64,000 nt of DNA from Variovorax sp. Sphag1AA (lineage in GTDB: Bacteria > Pseudomonadota > Gammaproteobacteria > Burkholderiales > Burkholderiaceae_C). Below the pieces are notes generated by a model. It was not told the DNA's origin, did no database searches, and was given only the letters and a program-made list of their open reading frames with translations. This document shows positions 51,520-60,157 of this stretch, piece by piece. The DNA lies in NCBI RefSeq assembly GCF_014192575.1, contig NZ_JACHYC010000003.1, positions 62,001 through 126,000 of the forward strand, read 5' to 3'. The translations under genes were made by a program, and so were the position numbers. The number at the start of each line of letters is the position of its first letter. Positions within the stretch are counted from its first letter, which is position 1.

Positions 51520-52506
51520 ATGGACCGCAGACACTTTCTTCATCTTCTGAAGGCCAGCGGCGCACTGGCCGCGCTCGCGCCGATGAGCCGGGCCTTCGCG
51601 CAACTGAACGGCAATGCATCGATCATCTCGGGCTTTCCCGCGGGCGGCATGGGCGACAACGTGGCGCGCCCGCTCGCCGAGAAGCTGCGCGGGCGCTACG
51701 CCACCAACATGCTGGTGGATGCGAAGACCGGCGCCGGCGGCCGCATCGCGGTCGAATACGTCAAGCGCGCGGCGCCGGACGGGTTGACCATCCTGCAGAT
51801 CCCGAGCTCGCCGATGACGCTCTACCCGAACACCTACCGAAAGCTCAACTACGACCCGATCGCCGATTTCGCGCCGGTGACCACCACGGTCAACTACGCC
51901 TTCGTTCTCACCGCCGGCCCGGGCCTGCCCGCCGAGATGAAGACGGTGGACGACTACCTGAAGTGGGCCAAGGCCAATCCCGGGCAGGCCAACTACGGCG
52001 TTCCCGCCGCAGGCTCCGCGCTGCACTTCGTCGGGATGATGCTGCAGAAGGCCAGCGGCACGCAGCTCACCGCGGTGGCCTATCGCGGTGGCGCGCCGCT
52101 GCTTAACGATGTGCTGGGCGGGCAGGTGCCGGTCAGCGTGAGCGTGCTCGGGGAGGTGATGCCGTACATCCGCGCCGGCAAGCTGCGCGGACTTGCCGTG
52201 TCGAGCCCGCAGCGTTCGCCCTTCCTGCCGGACGTGCCCACCTTCGCCGAGCAGGGCTTCGCCGACATCGTGGTGCAGGAGTGGCTCGGCTGGTTCCTGC
52301 CCGCACGCACGCCCGCGGACGTCGTGCAGAAACTCAATGCGCTGGTGCGCGAAGGCCTGCAGTCGCCCGAGTTCATCGAGTCGCTGGCCAAGGTCGGCCT
52401 GCAGCCGGTGCACCAGAGCCCCGAAGAATTCGCCCGCATCGTGCGCGCCGACCAGCAGCGCTGGGCGCCGATCGTCAAGGCGGCCAACTTCACGGCGGAG
52501 GACTGA
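51520..52506 (+). CDS. Bug-family periplasmic substrate-binding protein
   Basis: A 328-residue TctC/Bug protein with a twin-arginine export signal (MDRRHFLHLLKASGALAAL...AFAQ). The mature part contains ISGFPAGGMGDNVARPLAEKL, GAGGRIAVEYVKRAAPDG and KLNYDPIADFAPV. The start has AGGAG upstream. It is the first gene of a three-gene operon; the next gene starts two bases after its stop. It is not closely similar to the other Bug protein at 41984-42958. It probably binds a 2-oxo or hydroxy acid handled by the TPP enzyme (inference). Confidence 0.9.
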   Translation: MDRRHFLHLLKASGALAALAPMSRAFAQLNGNASIISGFPAGGMGDNVARPLAEKLRGRYATNMLVDAKTGAGGRIAVEYVKRAAPDGLTILQIPSSPMTLYPNTYRKLNYDPIADFAPVTTTVNYAFVLTAGPGLPAEMKTVDDYLKWAKANPGQANYGVPAAGSALHFVGMMLQKASGTQLTAVAYRGGAPLLNDVLGGQVPVSVSVLGEVMPYIRAGKLRGLAVSSPQRSPFLPDVPTFAEQGFADIVVQEWLGWFLPARTPADVVQKLNALVREGLQSPEFIESLAKVGLQPVHQSPEEFARIVRADQQRWAPIVKAANFTAED

Positions 52507-52508
52507 CA

Positions 52509-54251
52509 GTGGCGGTCGTGCAATTGAATGGCGCACAGGTCCTCACGCGCTTGCTTCTCGCGGAGAACGTGCGCGACATCTACGGCATCGTCGGCGGCAA
52601 GCTCGGGCCGCTGCTGCATGCGATCTCGCAACAGGAGCAGCTTCGCTTCCTGGGCGTGCGGCACGAAGCCGCGGGGCCGATGATGGCCGCGGCGACCTAC
52701 GCCGGCACGGGCCAGATCGCGGTGGCACTGGGCGAGATGGGACCGGGCGGGCTCAACCTCGCGTCGGGCCTCGGAGTGGCCTTCGGCAACAACCTGCCGT
52801 TGCTGGCGATCACGACCAATCAGCATCGCGCCGCGAGCTATCCGCACAGCGGCATGTTCATGGACCTCGACACGGTGGCTGTGACGAAGCCCATCACCAA
52901 GTGGAACGCGGTGGTGCACGATGCGCGGCGACTGCCGGAACTGGTGCGCCGCGCCTTTCGTGAAGCGCTCAGCGGTCGGCCCGGCCCGGTGCATCTCGAT
53001 ATTCCGCAGGACGTGCTCGGCCAGCCTTGCCGGATCGACGACGCGGAGTTCGCGCTTGCGCCTTCGCGCTATCGTGCCCTCGGTCGCATTCGCCCGGATG
53101 CCGGTGAACTCGCGCGGGCTTCGGCGCTCATGCGGTCCGCCCAGCGGCCGCTGATCGTTGCCGGCGGCGGGGTGGTCGCCAGCGGCGCGACCGCGCAGGT
53201 GCGCGATCTGGCACGGCGCTGGAGCGCACCAGTGTTGCCGACACAGATGGCATTGGGCGTCGTCGCATCGGACAGCCCACATTTCATCGGCCACGGCGGC
53301 CTGATTGCCGGCGAGCCCATCCGACAGGCCTTCGAGCGTGCGGACCTGATCCTCGCCGTGGGGTGCCGATGGTCGTCGTGGATGTGGGATGAGCGGGGTC
53401 CGCTCGCGCGTCGCTCGCAGCGCATCATCAGCATCAACATCGATCCTTCCGCATTGGGGCAGCCTGCGCTGCACGAGGTGGCGCTGCAGGCCGATGCAGG
53501 CGCGGCGCTCGACGATCTGCTGGCCCGTTGCGGCGAAGACCTGACCGCCAGCGTCGATCGCGACTGGCTGCCGGGTCTTCGGCAAGCGCGCACTGCCTAC
53601 GAGGCATGGATCGGCGAACTGTCCGGGCAGGGCGAACCCGGCCAGCCGATGCATCCGGCTGCACTGGCCCGTGCCATCGGAGAGGCATTGCCCGCCGATG
53701 CGCTGGCCGTCTTCGACGGCGGCCACACCACCTTCTGGAGCAACGACCTCACGCCGGTGCGCGAGGCCCGCACGCGCTTCCACGAACCGGGCATGAGCCA
53801 CCTGGGATTCGGCTTGCCCTATGCGATTGCGCTGCAGGCGCAGGATCCTGCGCGCAGGGTCGCGCTCATCACGGGCGACGGCTCCTTCGGCTTCACGCTC
53901 AACGAACTGGACACCGCGCGACGCTATCGGCTACCGGTGCTCTGCATCGTGCACAACAACGCGGCCTGGGGCATCATCCGCGCTGGACAGCGCAATGCGC
54001 TCGGCTTCGAACTGGGCACCGCGCTCGACGAAACGGACTACGCCGCCATCGCGCGCGGATTCGGCTGCCATGGCGAGCGGGTCACTTCGCTGGCCGAAGT
54101 GGGCCCCGCGATCCGGCGTGCGCTGGCTTCGGGCCTGCCGGCCGTGATCGACTGCCAGACCCGCTTCGTGCCGCATCCGGCCATGCCCGCCTTCGGCAGC
54201 ATGAACCGCTATGGTTTCGATGCGCTGTCCGCGCCCGACACCAGCCAATGA
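52509..54251 (+). CDS. Thiamine-diphosphate enzyme, acetolactate synthase/2-oxoacid decarboxylase family
   Basis: A 580-residue three-domain ThDP enzyme starting at GTG 52509, preceded by GGAGGA. The cofactor-activating glutamate is Glu53 (VRHEAAGPMMA), which excludes glyoxylate carboligase, where this position is not acidic. The diphosphate/Mg motif is GDGSFGF near residue 456, with HNNAAWGI completing it. Domains: Pyr ~5-170, central ~190-325, PP ~370-550. The family decarboxylates or ligates 2-oxo acids. Sandwiched between a Bug binding protein and a GlcG-like protein, it likely degrades the imported acid. Confidence 0.88.
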   Translation: MAVVQLNGAQVLTRLLLAENVRDIYGIVGGKLGPLLHAISQQEQLRFLGVRHEAAGPMMAAATYAGTGQIAVALGEMGPGGLNLASGLGVAFGNNLPLLAITTNQHRAASYPHSGMFMDLDTVAVTKPITKWNAVVHDARRLPELVRRAFREALSGRPGPVHLDIPQDVLGQPCRIDDAEFALAPSRYRALGRIRPDAGELARASALMRSAQRPLIVAGGGVVASGATAQVRDLARRWSAPVLPTQMALGVVASDSPHFIGHGGLIAGEPIRQAFERADLILAVGCRWSSWMWDERGPLARRSQRIISINIDPSALGQPALHEVALQADAGAALDDLLARCGEDLTASVDRDWLPGLRQARTAYEAWIGELSGQGEPGQPMHPAALARAIGEALPADALAVFDGGHTTFWSNDLTPVREARTRFHEPGMSHLGFGLPYAIALQAQDPARRVALITGDGSFGFTLNELDTARRYRLPVLCIVHNNAAWGIIRAGQRNALGFELGTALDETDYAAIARGFGCHGERVTSLAEVGPAIRRALASGLPAVIDCQTRFVPHPAMPAFGSMNRYGFDALSAPDTSQ

Positions 54252-54274
54252 ACCGAGAAATCAAGGAACCACTC

Positions 54275-54700
54275 ATGACCAGCCTGACCCTGCAGCAAGC
54301 CCAGACGATCATCGACGCCGCATTGAAGAAGTCGAAGGAAGCGGGCTACCAGCCCATGGGCATCGCGGTGCTCGATGCCGCCGGCCATCTCAAGGCCTTC
54401 GCGAGCGAAGACGGCGCGAGCATGTTCCGCTTCGATGTCGCGCGCGCCAAGGCCTGGGGCGCGGTCGGCATGGGCGTGGCGAGCCGCAAGCTCGCCGAGC
54501 GCGCCAAGGACAACCCCAACTTCTTCGTCTCGCTTGCAGCCACTGCCGACGGCAAGTTCCTGCCGCAAACCGGCGCGGTCGTGATCCGCGATGCGGCCGG
54601 CAAGCTGATCGGCGCTGTGGGTGCAAGCGGCGGCACGGGCGATGAAGACGAAGCCATCTGCATCGCCGGCGTGCAGGCCGCGGGCCTGGCGCACGGCTGA
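54275..54700 (+). CDS. GlcG/HbpS-family protein
   Basis: A 141-residue protein of the GlcG/HbpS fold: LTLQQAQTIIDAALKKSKEAGYQPMGIAVLD, GHLKAFASEDGASMF, ARAKAWGAVGMG, and FLPQTGAVVIRDAAGKLIGAVGASGG. HbpS binds haem in streptomycetes; GlcG-type members accompany glycolate/2-hydroxyacid catabolic genes without a defined role. ATG 54275 has AAGGA upstream and gives the family's usual start; an ATG at 54248 overlaps the TPP gene's stop and would add nine residues. Confidence 0.85.
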   Translation: MTSLTLQQAQTIIDAALKKSKEAGYQPMGIAVLDAAGHLKAFASEDGASMFRFDVARAKAWGAVGMGVASRKLAERAKDNPNFFVSLAATADGKFLPQTGAVVIRDAAGKLIGAVGASGGTGDEDEAICIAGVQAAGLAHG

Positions 54701-54727
54701 GCCGGCGCCTCTGCCTGATCGAGGGCG

Positions 54728-55762
54728 CTACTCGAAGCTGAGCAGCACCTTCATTGCCTGCGATCGATCGGCCGCCAGCGCAAAGGCGCGGGCTGAATCA
54801 CGGTAGGAAAGCGTTGCCGAGATCAACGGCTTCACATCGACCAGCCCCTTGTTGAGCAACTCGACCGCCACCGCGAATTCCTCGTGGAAGCGGAAGGCGC
54901 CGCGCAGGTCGAACTCCTTGGCGACGATGGTGTTGATCGGAAGCTGGATCTCGCCGCCGGCCAGCCCCAGTTGCACGATCACGCCGCGCGGCCGCAGCGC
55001 CGCGAAGGCGCCCACCAGTGCGCGCGCATTGCCGCTCGCCTCCAGCAGCACATCGAAGCTGCCCTTGTCGGCCGTGAAGCGGTCGAGCCCATCCGGCTGC
55101 TCGGCGACATTGATCGCCTCGTCCGCGCCGACCTTGAGTGCCTTGCCCAGCGTGTGGTTGCCGACATCGGTCGCGACGATGTGCGATGCACCCGCACGAC
55201 GCGCCGCAATGATCGCGAGCGCACCGATCGGCCCGCAGCCGGTGACGAGCACCCGCTTGCCCAGCAGCGGCCCCGCGCGCCGCACCGCATGCAGCGCGAC
55301 CGACAGCGGCTCGGCCATCGCGCCTTCGCCATCGCTCACCGAGTCGGCGAGGCGATGCGCCTGCCATTGCTCGACCACGATCTGCTGGCGGAACGCGCCC
55401 TGCACATGCGGGGTGCGCATCGCGCTGCCGTAGTAGCGCATGTCGAGGCAATGGTTCTGCAGGCCTTCCTGGCAGTACTTGCAGCGACCGCACGGGCGGC
55501 TCGGGCTGATCGCCACGCGCTCGCCGGCCTTGAAGGCCGTGCCCGGACCGACCGCTTCGATCATCCCGGCCACCTCGTGGCCCAGCACCATCGGCTCCTG
55601 GATGCGCACGGTGCCGAAGCCGCCGTGCTGGTAGTAGTGCAGGTCCGAGCCGCAGATGCCGCCGCAGCGCACGCGCACGAGCAACTGGCCGGCTTCGAGT
55701 TCAGGGGTGGGGACTTCTTCGACGCGCAGGTCGCCGGGCGCGTGAATGACAAGGGCTTCCAT
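54728..55762 (-). CDS. Zinc-dependent alcohol dehydrogenase, L-idonate 5-dehydrogenase-like
   Basis: A 344-residue MDR enzyme. Catalytic zinc ligands are Cys37, His62 and Glu63 (CGGICGSDLHYYQHGG, LGHEVAG); the structural zinc cysteines are 91, 94, 97 and 105 (CGRCKYCQEGLQNHC). The nucleotide motif is GCGPIGALA. The HYYQHGGFG block and neighbouring sugar-acid genes favour L-idonate 5-dehydrogenase, which oxidises L-idonate to 5-ketogluconate, over sorbitol dehydrogenase. It is the last gene of a six-gene operon. Confidence 0.85.
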   Translation of the reverse strand: MEALVIHAPGDLRVEEVPTPELEAGQLLVRVRCGGICGSDLHYYQHGGFGTVRIQEPMVLGHEVAGMIEAVGPGTAFKAGERVAISPSRPCGRCKYCQEGLQNHCLDMRYYGSAMRTPHVQGAFRQQIVVEQWQAHRLADSVSDGEGAMAEPLSVALHAVRRAGPLLGKRVLVTGCGPIGALAIIAARRAGASHIVATDVGNHTLGKALKVGADEAINVAEQPDGLDRFTADKGSFDVLLEASGNARALVGAFAALRPRGVIVQLGLAGGEIQLPINTIVAKEFDLRGAFRFHEEFAVAVELLNKGLVDVKPLISATLSYRDSARAFALAADRSQAMKVLLSFE

Positions 55763-55784
55763 CAGTGTTCCTGTTGCGGTTGGT

Positions 55785-56570
55785 TCAGAGCGTTGCGGTC
55801 ACGCCGCCGTCGACATAGAGGATGTGGCCGTTCACGAAGCGCGATGCGTCGCTCGCGAGGAACACGGCCGCGCCCATCAGTTCCTCGACATCGCCCCAGC
55901 GGCGCGAAGGGGTGCGGCCGATGAGCCAGGCGCTGAAGTCGGCGTTCTTGACCAATGCATCGTTCAGTTCGGTCTTGAAGTAGCCCGGACCGATGCCGTT
56001 GATCTGCAGGCCATGCGGACCCCAGTCGATCGCCATGCCCTTGGTCAGCATCTTCACCGCGCCCTTGCTCGCGGTGTAGGGCGCGATGCCGGGGCGGCCG
56101 AGTTCGCTCTGCACCGAGCAGATGTTGATGATCTTCCCTTGCTTGCGTCCGATCATGTGGCGCGCGACCGCCTTGCCGACGAGGAACACGCTGTCGAGGT
56201 TGGTCTTCATCAGCTCGTGCCAGTGGGCTTCCTCGAACTGGTCGAGCGGCGCGCGGCGCTGCATGCCAGCGTTGTTGACGAGGATGTCGATCGGACCGAC
56301 TTCGGCTTCGATGCGGTCGACTGCGGCGTTCACCGCATCGCCTGCGCTCACGTCGAAGCAGGACGTGAAGACTGTTGCGCCTTCGTCGCGCAACTGCGCG
56401 GCGGCACGTTCAAGCTTGTCGGCAGAGCGTGCATTGAGGACTACGCGCGCGCCGGCGCCGGCCAGCCCGCGCGCAATGGCATAGCCGATACCGGCGCTGG
56501 AGCCGGTGATGAGGGCGGTGCGACCGGTCAGGTCAAACTGCTTGAGGATGGGCTGCAAAAGTGTCTCCAT
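55785..56570 (-). CDS. SDR, gluconate 5-dehydrogenase (5-ketogluconate reductase)-like
   Basis: A 261-residue SDR. It starts METLLQPILKQFDLTGRTALITGSSAGIGYAIARGLA, and the preface before the glycine motif matches IdnO/gluconate 5-dehydrogenases. NNAGMQRRAPLDQFEE is a strong IdnO-type block. The catalytic tyrosine and lysine are in ICSVQSELGRPGIAPYTASKGAVK. It reduces 5-ketogluconate to D-gluconate with NAD(P)H, between the idonate dehydrogenase and gluconokinase steps. Its first 38 bases lie inside the end of the gluconokinase gene. Confidence 0.88.
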   Translation of the reverse strand: METLLQPILKQFDLTGRTALITGSSAGIGYAIARGLAGAGARVVLNARSADKLERAAAQLRDEGATVFTSCFDVSAGDAVNAAVDRIEAEVGPIDILVNNAGMQRRAPLDQFEEAHWHELMKTNLDSVFLVGKAVARHMIGRKQGKIINICSVQSELGRPGIAPYTASKGAVKMLTKGMAIDWGPHGLQINGIGPGYFKTELNDALVKNADFSAWLIGRTPSRRWGDVEELMGAAVFLASDASRFVNGHILYVDGGVTATL

Positions 56571-57081
56571 GGGTTCCAGTTGTGATTTCCGCTTCCTCGA
56601 GCCACCGCAGGACGGCATCGCACTGCGCTTGCACCGGCGCCATGGCGTCGCTCCGGAACACCGCCGGTTCGCCGGCGGGCGGTTCGAGCACCAGGAACTG
56701 GTTGTCGACCAGGCTGGCCGGGAACAGGTGTCCCGGCCGTGCGGCCACACGCGCTTTCGATGCCTCGCGGCTGATCTCGAGGTAGACGATCTTCAGCGAA
56801 GGCTCCGCACGACGCAAGCGAGCGCGGTAGCTGCGCTTGAGCGCGGAACAGGTGAGCACCGCGTGATCCGGGGCCGAGGCCAGCAGCGAGCCGAGTTTTG
56901 CGATCCAGGGTTCCCTGTCGCTGTCGTCCAGCGCGACGCCGCGGCGCATCTTGTCCTGGCTCTCGGGCAGGTGATGGTCGTCGCCTTCGATGAGCAGGCC
57001 GTGTAGGGCGCGCGCGAGACCCGCGGCGACCGTCGACTTGCCGCAACCCGCGACACCCATGACGAGAAGCTTGTGCGGCAT
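56533..57081 (-). CDS. gntK: Gluconokinase
   Basis: A 182-residue P-loop kinase. Walker A is GVAGCGKST (9-17). The family marks EGDDHHLPESQDKMRRGVALDDSDREPW and TCSALKRSYRARLR are characteristic of GntK/IdnK. It converts D-gluconate to 6-phosphogluconate for the Entner-Doudoroff or pentose-phosphate routes. It starts three bases after the 2-hydroxyacid dehydrogenase stop and overlaps the 5-ketogluconate reductase gene by 38 bases in another frame, showing tight translational coupling. The C-terminus runs slightly longer than typical. Confidence 0.92.
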   Translation of the reverse strand: MPHKLLVMGVAGCGKSTVAAGLARALHGLLIEGDDHHLPESQDKMRRGVALDDSDREPWIAKLGSLLASAPDHAVLTCSALKRSYRARLRRAEPSLKIVYLEISREASKARVAARPGHLFPASLVDNQFLVLEPPAGEPAVFRSDAMAPVQAQCDAVLRWLEEAEITTGTHGDTFAAHPQAV

Positions 57082-57084
57082 CGT

Positions 57085-58080
57085 TCAGCTCGCGAGCACT
57101 TCGGGATTGACCGGCGTCGGCGGACGGCCCGCGGCCTGGCCGAAGCCGAGCGCGGCGATCAGGTTGTCGGCCGTGAGCGACGCCATCGCGAGACGTGTGC
57201 GCACCGAGGCACTGCCGATGTGCGGCGTGAGCACCACGTTCGGCACGGTGAGCAGGTCCGGATGGATGTCCGGCTCGCCTTCGAAGACATCGAGGCCAGC
57301 GGCGGCGATGGTGCGCTCGCGCAGCGCCTGAGCGAGCGCCGCGTCGTCCACGATCCCTCCTCGCGCGATGTTGGTCAGCGTGGCGGTGGGTTTCATCAGC
57401 GACAGTTCGGCCGCGCCGATGACGTGGTGTGAAGAGGGGGAGTAGGGCAGCACCAGCACGAGGTGGTCGGTTTCCTTCAGCAGCGTCTGCTTGTCGACAT
57501 AGCGTGCGCCGCTGGCAACCTCAAGCGCTTCGGGCAGGCGCGAGCGGTTGTGATAGATCACCTTCATGCCGAAGCCGGCCGCGCCGCGCCGTGCGATCGC
57601 CTGCCCGATGCGCCCCATTCCGAGGATGCCGAGCGTCGCGCCGTGCACGTCGCTGCCGACGAACATGTCGTAGATGCCCGTGCGGCTCCAGCCGCCGCCG
57701 CGCAGGAAGCGTTCGGATTCGGTGATGCGGCGAGCGGTCGCCATCATCAACGCGAAGCCGAAGTCGGCGGTGGTCTCGGTCAGCACGTCTGGCGTGTTGG
57801 TCACGAGCACGCCCCGCGCGGTGCAGGCCGCGACATCGATGTTGTTGTAGCCGACGCCCACATTGCAGACGGCCTTGAGGGACGGACAGGCATCGAGCAG
57901 CGAAGCGTCGATGCGCTCGCTGCCGGTGCTCATCACGCCGAGCTTGCCTTGCAGGCGGGCCTTCAGTTCATCGCGGCTCCACGGCGTGTCGGCCGGGTTG
58001 TCTTCCACATCGAAATGCGTGCGGAGGCGGGTGGTGATGTCGTCGAAGGTGGCTCGCGTGACGAGGATCGATGGGCGCAC
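57085..58080 (-). CDS. D-2-hydroxyacid dehydrogenase, GhrB/2-ketogluconate-reductase-like
   Basis: A 331-residue NAD(P)-dependent dehydrogenase. The dinucleotide motif is LGILGMGRIGQAIA, followed by HNRSRLP, where arginine suggests NADPH. The catalytic trio lies in NIARGGIVDD (Arg), VFEGEPDIHP (Glu) and LTPHIGSASV (His). GhrB-type enzymes reduce glyoxylate, hydroxypyruvate and 2-ketogluconate; in this operon 2-ketogluconate reduction to gluconate feeding the kinase next door is the natural role. Confidence 0.88.
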   Translation of the reverse strand: MRPSILVTRATFDDITTRLRTHFDVEDNPADTPWSRDELKARLQGKLGVMSTGSERIDASLLDACPSLKAVCNVGVGYNNIDVAACTARGVLVTNTPDVLTETTADFGFALMMATARRITESERFLRGGGWSRTGIYDMFVGSDVHGATLGILGMGRIGQAIARRGAAGFGMKVIYHNRSRLPEALEVASGARYVDKQTLLKETDHLVLVLPYSPSSHHVIGAAELSLMKPTATLTNIARGGIVDDAALAQALRERTIAAAGLDVFEGEPDIHPDLLTVPNVVLTPHIGSASVRTRLAMASLTADNLIAALGFGQAAGRPPTPVNPEVLAS

Positions 58081-58089
58081 GTTGTCTCC

Positions 58090-58761
58090 TCAGTTGTTGC
58101 AGCGCGCCTCGAGCGCGTCGATGAAGGACCGGTCCCAGCGGCCTTCCTTCATCGCCTTGATCGTTTCGGCTTCGGCCGCCAGGTGCGCGAGCGCCTTCTC
58201 GATCAGCAGCCCGGCTTCGTCCGGCGCGAAGGCCAGCAGTCCGTCCTGGTCGCCGACCACGATGTCGCCGGGATTGACCACCATGCCGCCCACACTCACC
58301 GGCACATTGATCTCGCCGGGGCCGTCCTTGTAGGGGCCGCGATGCGTGATGCCGCGCGCATACACCGGGAACTCGCGCTCGCGGATCTCCGCCACGTCGC
58401 GGATCGCGCCGTCGATCACCACGCCCTGGAGGCCGATCTGGGCCGCATAGAACGTCAGGATGCCGCCGACCACCGCGTTGTTCAGGTCGCCGCCGGCATC
58501 GACCACCAGCACGTCCCCGGGGCGGCAGAACTCGAGCGCGCGAAGGTAGGTCAGGTTGTCGCCGCCGCGCGAGCGCGCGGTGACCGCGGTGCCCGCCATC
58601 GTCGGGGCGACGGGCTTGTGATAAGGGGCGAGCCCCGTGGTGCCGATGTTGCGATGCATGTTGTCGCTGAGCGCCGCGACGGGGATCTCGCGCAGTGCGG
58701 CGAGGATCTTCGGATCGACCGCATTGGCCGACGGGTTCTTGCGGATGGCTTTGTAGGGCAT
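58090..58761 (-). CDS. RraA-family protein (HMG aldolase/oxaloacetate decarboxylase-like)
   Basis: A 223-residue protein of the RraA/class II aldolase fold. Key segments are RPGDVLVVDAGGDLNNAVVGGILTFYA, VVIDGAIRDVAEIRE (substrate arginine and metal aspartate) and VNPGDIVVGDQDGLLAFAP. Homologues with these residues are metal-dependent 4-hydroxy-4-methyl-2-oxoglutarate aldolases or oxaloacetate decarboxylases rather than RNase E regulators. The N-terminal ~25 residues are an extra leader. It lies nine bases before the 2-hydroxyacid dehydrogenase start and may cleave a keto-acid intermediate (inference). Confidence 0.82.
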   Translation of the reverse strand: MPYKAIRKNPSANAVDPKILAALREIPVAALSDNMHRNIGTTGLAPYHKPVAPTMAGTAVTARSRGGDNLTYLRALEFCRPGDVLVVDAGGDLNNAVVGGILTFYAAQIGLQGVVIDGAIRDVAEIREREFPVYARGITHRGPYKDGPGEINVPVSVGGMVVNPGDIVVGDQDGLLAFAPDEAGLLIEKALAHLAAEAETIKAMKEGRWDRSFIDALEARCNN

Positions 58762-58778
58762 GGTGTCTCTTTCGATGT

Positions 58779-59987
58779 TCAGCGCAGTTCGGCGACCGCG
58801 CGCGCGATGCGCGCGCAGCCTTCTTCGAGGTTCTCGATGGATGTGGCGATCGACAGCCGGAAGTACGGCGAGAGGCCGTAGGCCGTGCCCGCCACGGTGG
58901 CCACGCCTGCGTTTTCCAGCAGGTACATCACGACATCCCCGTCTTCGTTCAACTGCTTGCCCGAAGGCGTCGACTTGCCGATCAGGCCCGCGCAGTTGAT
59001 GTAGAGATAGAACGCGCCGGGTGGCGTGGCGCAGCTCAGGCCGGGGATCGCATTGATGAGTGCGAGCGTGCGGTCGCGCCGCTGTTTGTAGACAGCCACG
59101 CTCTCGGTCACGAAGCTCTGGTCGCCGTTCAGCGCCGCCGCGGCGGCGGCCTGGCTGACGGAGCAGCAGTTGCCGGTGGATTGCGACAACAGCGTGTCCA
59201 TCGCGAAGATCAGGTCCGTCGGTCCGGCCGCGTAGCCGATGCGCCAGCCGGTCATTGCATAGGTCTTCGACACGCCATTGACCACCAGCGTGCGGTCGCG
59301 CAGCGCGGGCTCGACCGCGAGGATGTGCGGCGTGGCCTGCCCGTCGAAGCGGATGTGCTCGTAGATGTCGTCGGTCATCACCATGACGTGCGGATGCCGC
59401 AGCAGCACTTCGGCGAGCGCGCGGTATTCGGCGGCGGTGTAGCTCGCGCCGGTCGGGTTGCTCGGCGAGTTGATCAGCAGCCAGCGCGTGCGCGGCGTGA
59501 TCGCCGCTTCGAGCTGCTCTGGCGTGAGCTTGAAGCCGTTGGCCTCCGGGCACGCGACGATCACCGGCGCGCCTTCGCAGGCCAGCACCATGTCCGGATA
59601 CGACACCCAGTAGGGCGCGGGGAAGATGACTTCGTCGCCGGGTTCAAGCGTGACCGCGAGCGCGTTGTAGATCGCGCTCTTGGCGCCGCTGGTCGCGATG
59701 ATCTCGTTCATCGCAAAGGCGAGGCCGTTCTCCCGCTCCAGCTTGGCGACGATCGCCTGCCGCAGCTCGACGGTGCCGGCCATCAGGGTGTAGCGGGTCG
59801 CGCCCTTGTCCATGGCTTCGGCGGCGGCGCGGCGGATGTGTTGCGGCGTGTCGAAGTCCGGTTCTCCAACGACGAGGTTCACGATCGACTTGCCCTGGCG
59901 GCGCAGTTCGTTGGCCCGGTCGGCGGCGGAGGTGCTCGGCGACGGCTTGATTCGCCGGACGCGGGCGGCGATGCGGGAGGTGTTCAC
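58779..59987 (-). CDS. Class I/II aminotransferase (AspC-like)
   Basis: A 402-residue PLP aminotransferase. It includes NLVVGEPDFDTPQHIRRAA, SGAKSAIYNAL, SNPTGASYTAAEY, DDIYEHIRFDG, the Schiff-base lysine in VVNGVSKTYAMTGWRIGYAAG and a C-terminal FRLSIATS arginine for the alpha-carboxylate. The GTG at 59987, with AAGGAAG upstream, is used as start; the upstream in-frame ATG at 60044 would extend through the promoter. First gene of the sugar-acid operon and divergent from the Nac-like LysR gene, with a Nac-type site between. Confidence 0.85.
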   Translation of the reverse strand: MNTSRIAARVRRIKPSPSTSAADRANELRRQGKSIVNLVVGEPDFDTPQHIRRAAAEAMDKGATRYTLMAGTVELRQAIVAKLERENGLAFAMNEIIATSGAKSAIYNALAVTLEPGDEVIFPAPYWVSYPDMVLACEGAPVIVACPEANGFKLTPEQLEAAITPRTRWLLINSPSNPTGASYTAAEYRALAEVLLRHPHVMVMTDDIYEHIRFDGQATPHILAVEPALRDRTLVVNGVSKTYAMTGWRIGYAAGPTDLIFAMDTLLSQSTGNCCSVSQAAAAAALNGDQSFVTESVAVYKQRRDRTLALINAIPGLSCATPPGAFYLYINCAGLIGKSTPSGKQLNEDGDVVMYLLENAGVATVAGTAYGLSPYFRLSIATSIENLEEGCARIARAVAELR

Positions 59988-60018
59988 GGCTCTTCCTTGG
60001 GGTGGGGGATGCAATGGG

Positions 60019-60031
60019 GCGTACGGTACGC
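60019..60031. promoter_or_regulatory. 13-base palindrome upstream of the aminotransferase gene
   Basis: GCGTAC-G-GTACGC is a perfect palindrome 32 bases before the aminotransferase start. It is a separate candidate binding site from the ATA-N9-TAT element 42 bases away; the protein that would bind it is unknown. Confidence 0.35.
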
Positions 60032-60072
60032 AGATCGCTCCCACTCGGCCAAGACGAGTTCGCTCTGGTTCG

Positions 60073-60087
60073 ATAGGCAGAGCTTAT
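60073..60087. promoter_or_regulatory. ATA-N9-TAT site, Nac-type LysR box
   Basis: ATAGGCAGAGCTTAT fits the ATA-N9-TAT consensus known for the nitrogen-assimilation LysR regulator Nac. It lies 71 bases upstream of the Nac-like gene and 86 upstream of the divergent aminotransferase gene. A TATGG-N7-CCATA inverted repeat (60085-60101) overlaps it. Confidence 0.6.
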
Positions 60088-60157
60088 GGTGCCGCCCCAT
60101 AGCCGCTTCGGCGCCCCGGTGCTAGGCTCGGGCTTGGCTTTTGCTTGGGGACAAGGC

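Noticed and set aside
58762..59553. Extended upstream reading of the RraA-like gene
   Set aside because: It overlaps the well-supported aminotransferase in another frame and is non-conserved Arg/Ala-rich sequence; the RraA fold starts at 58761.
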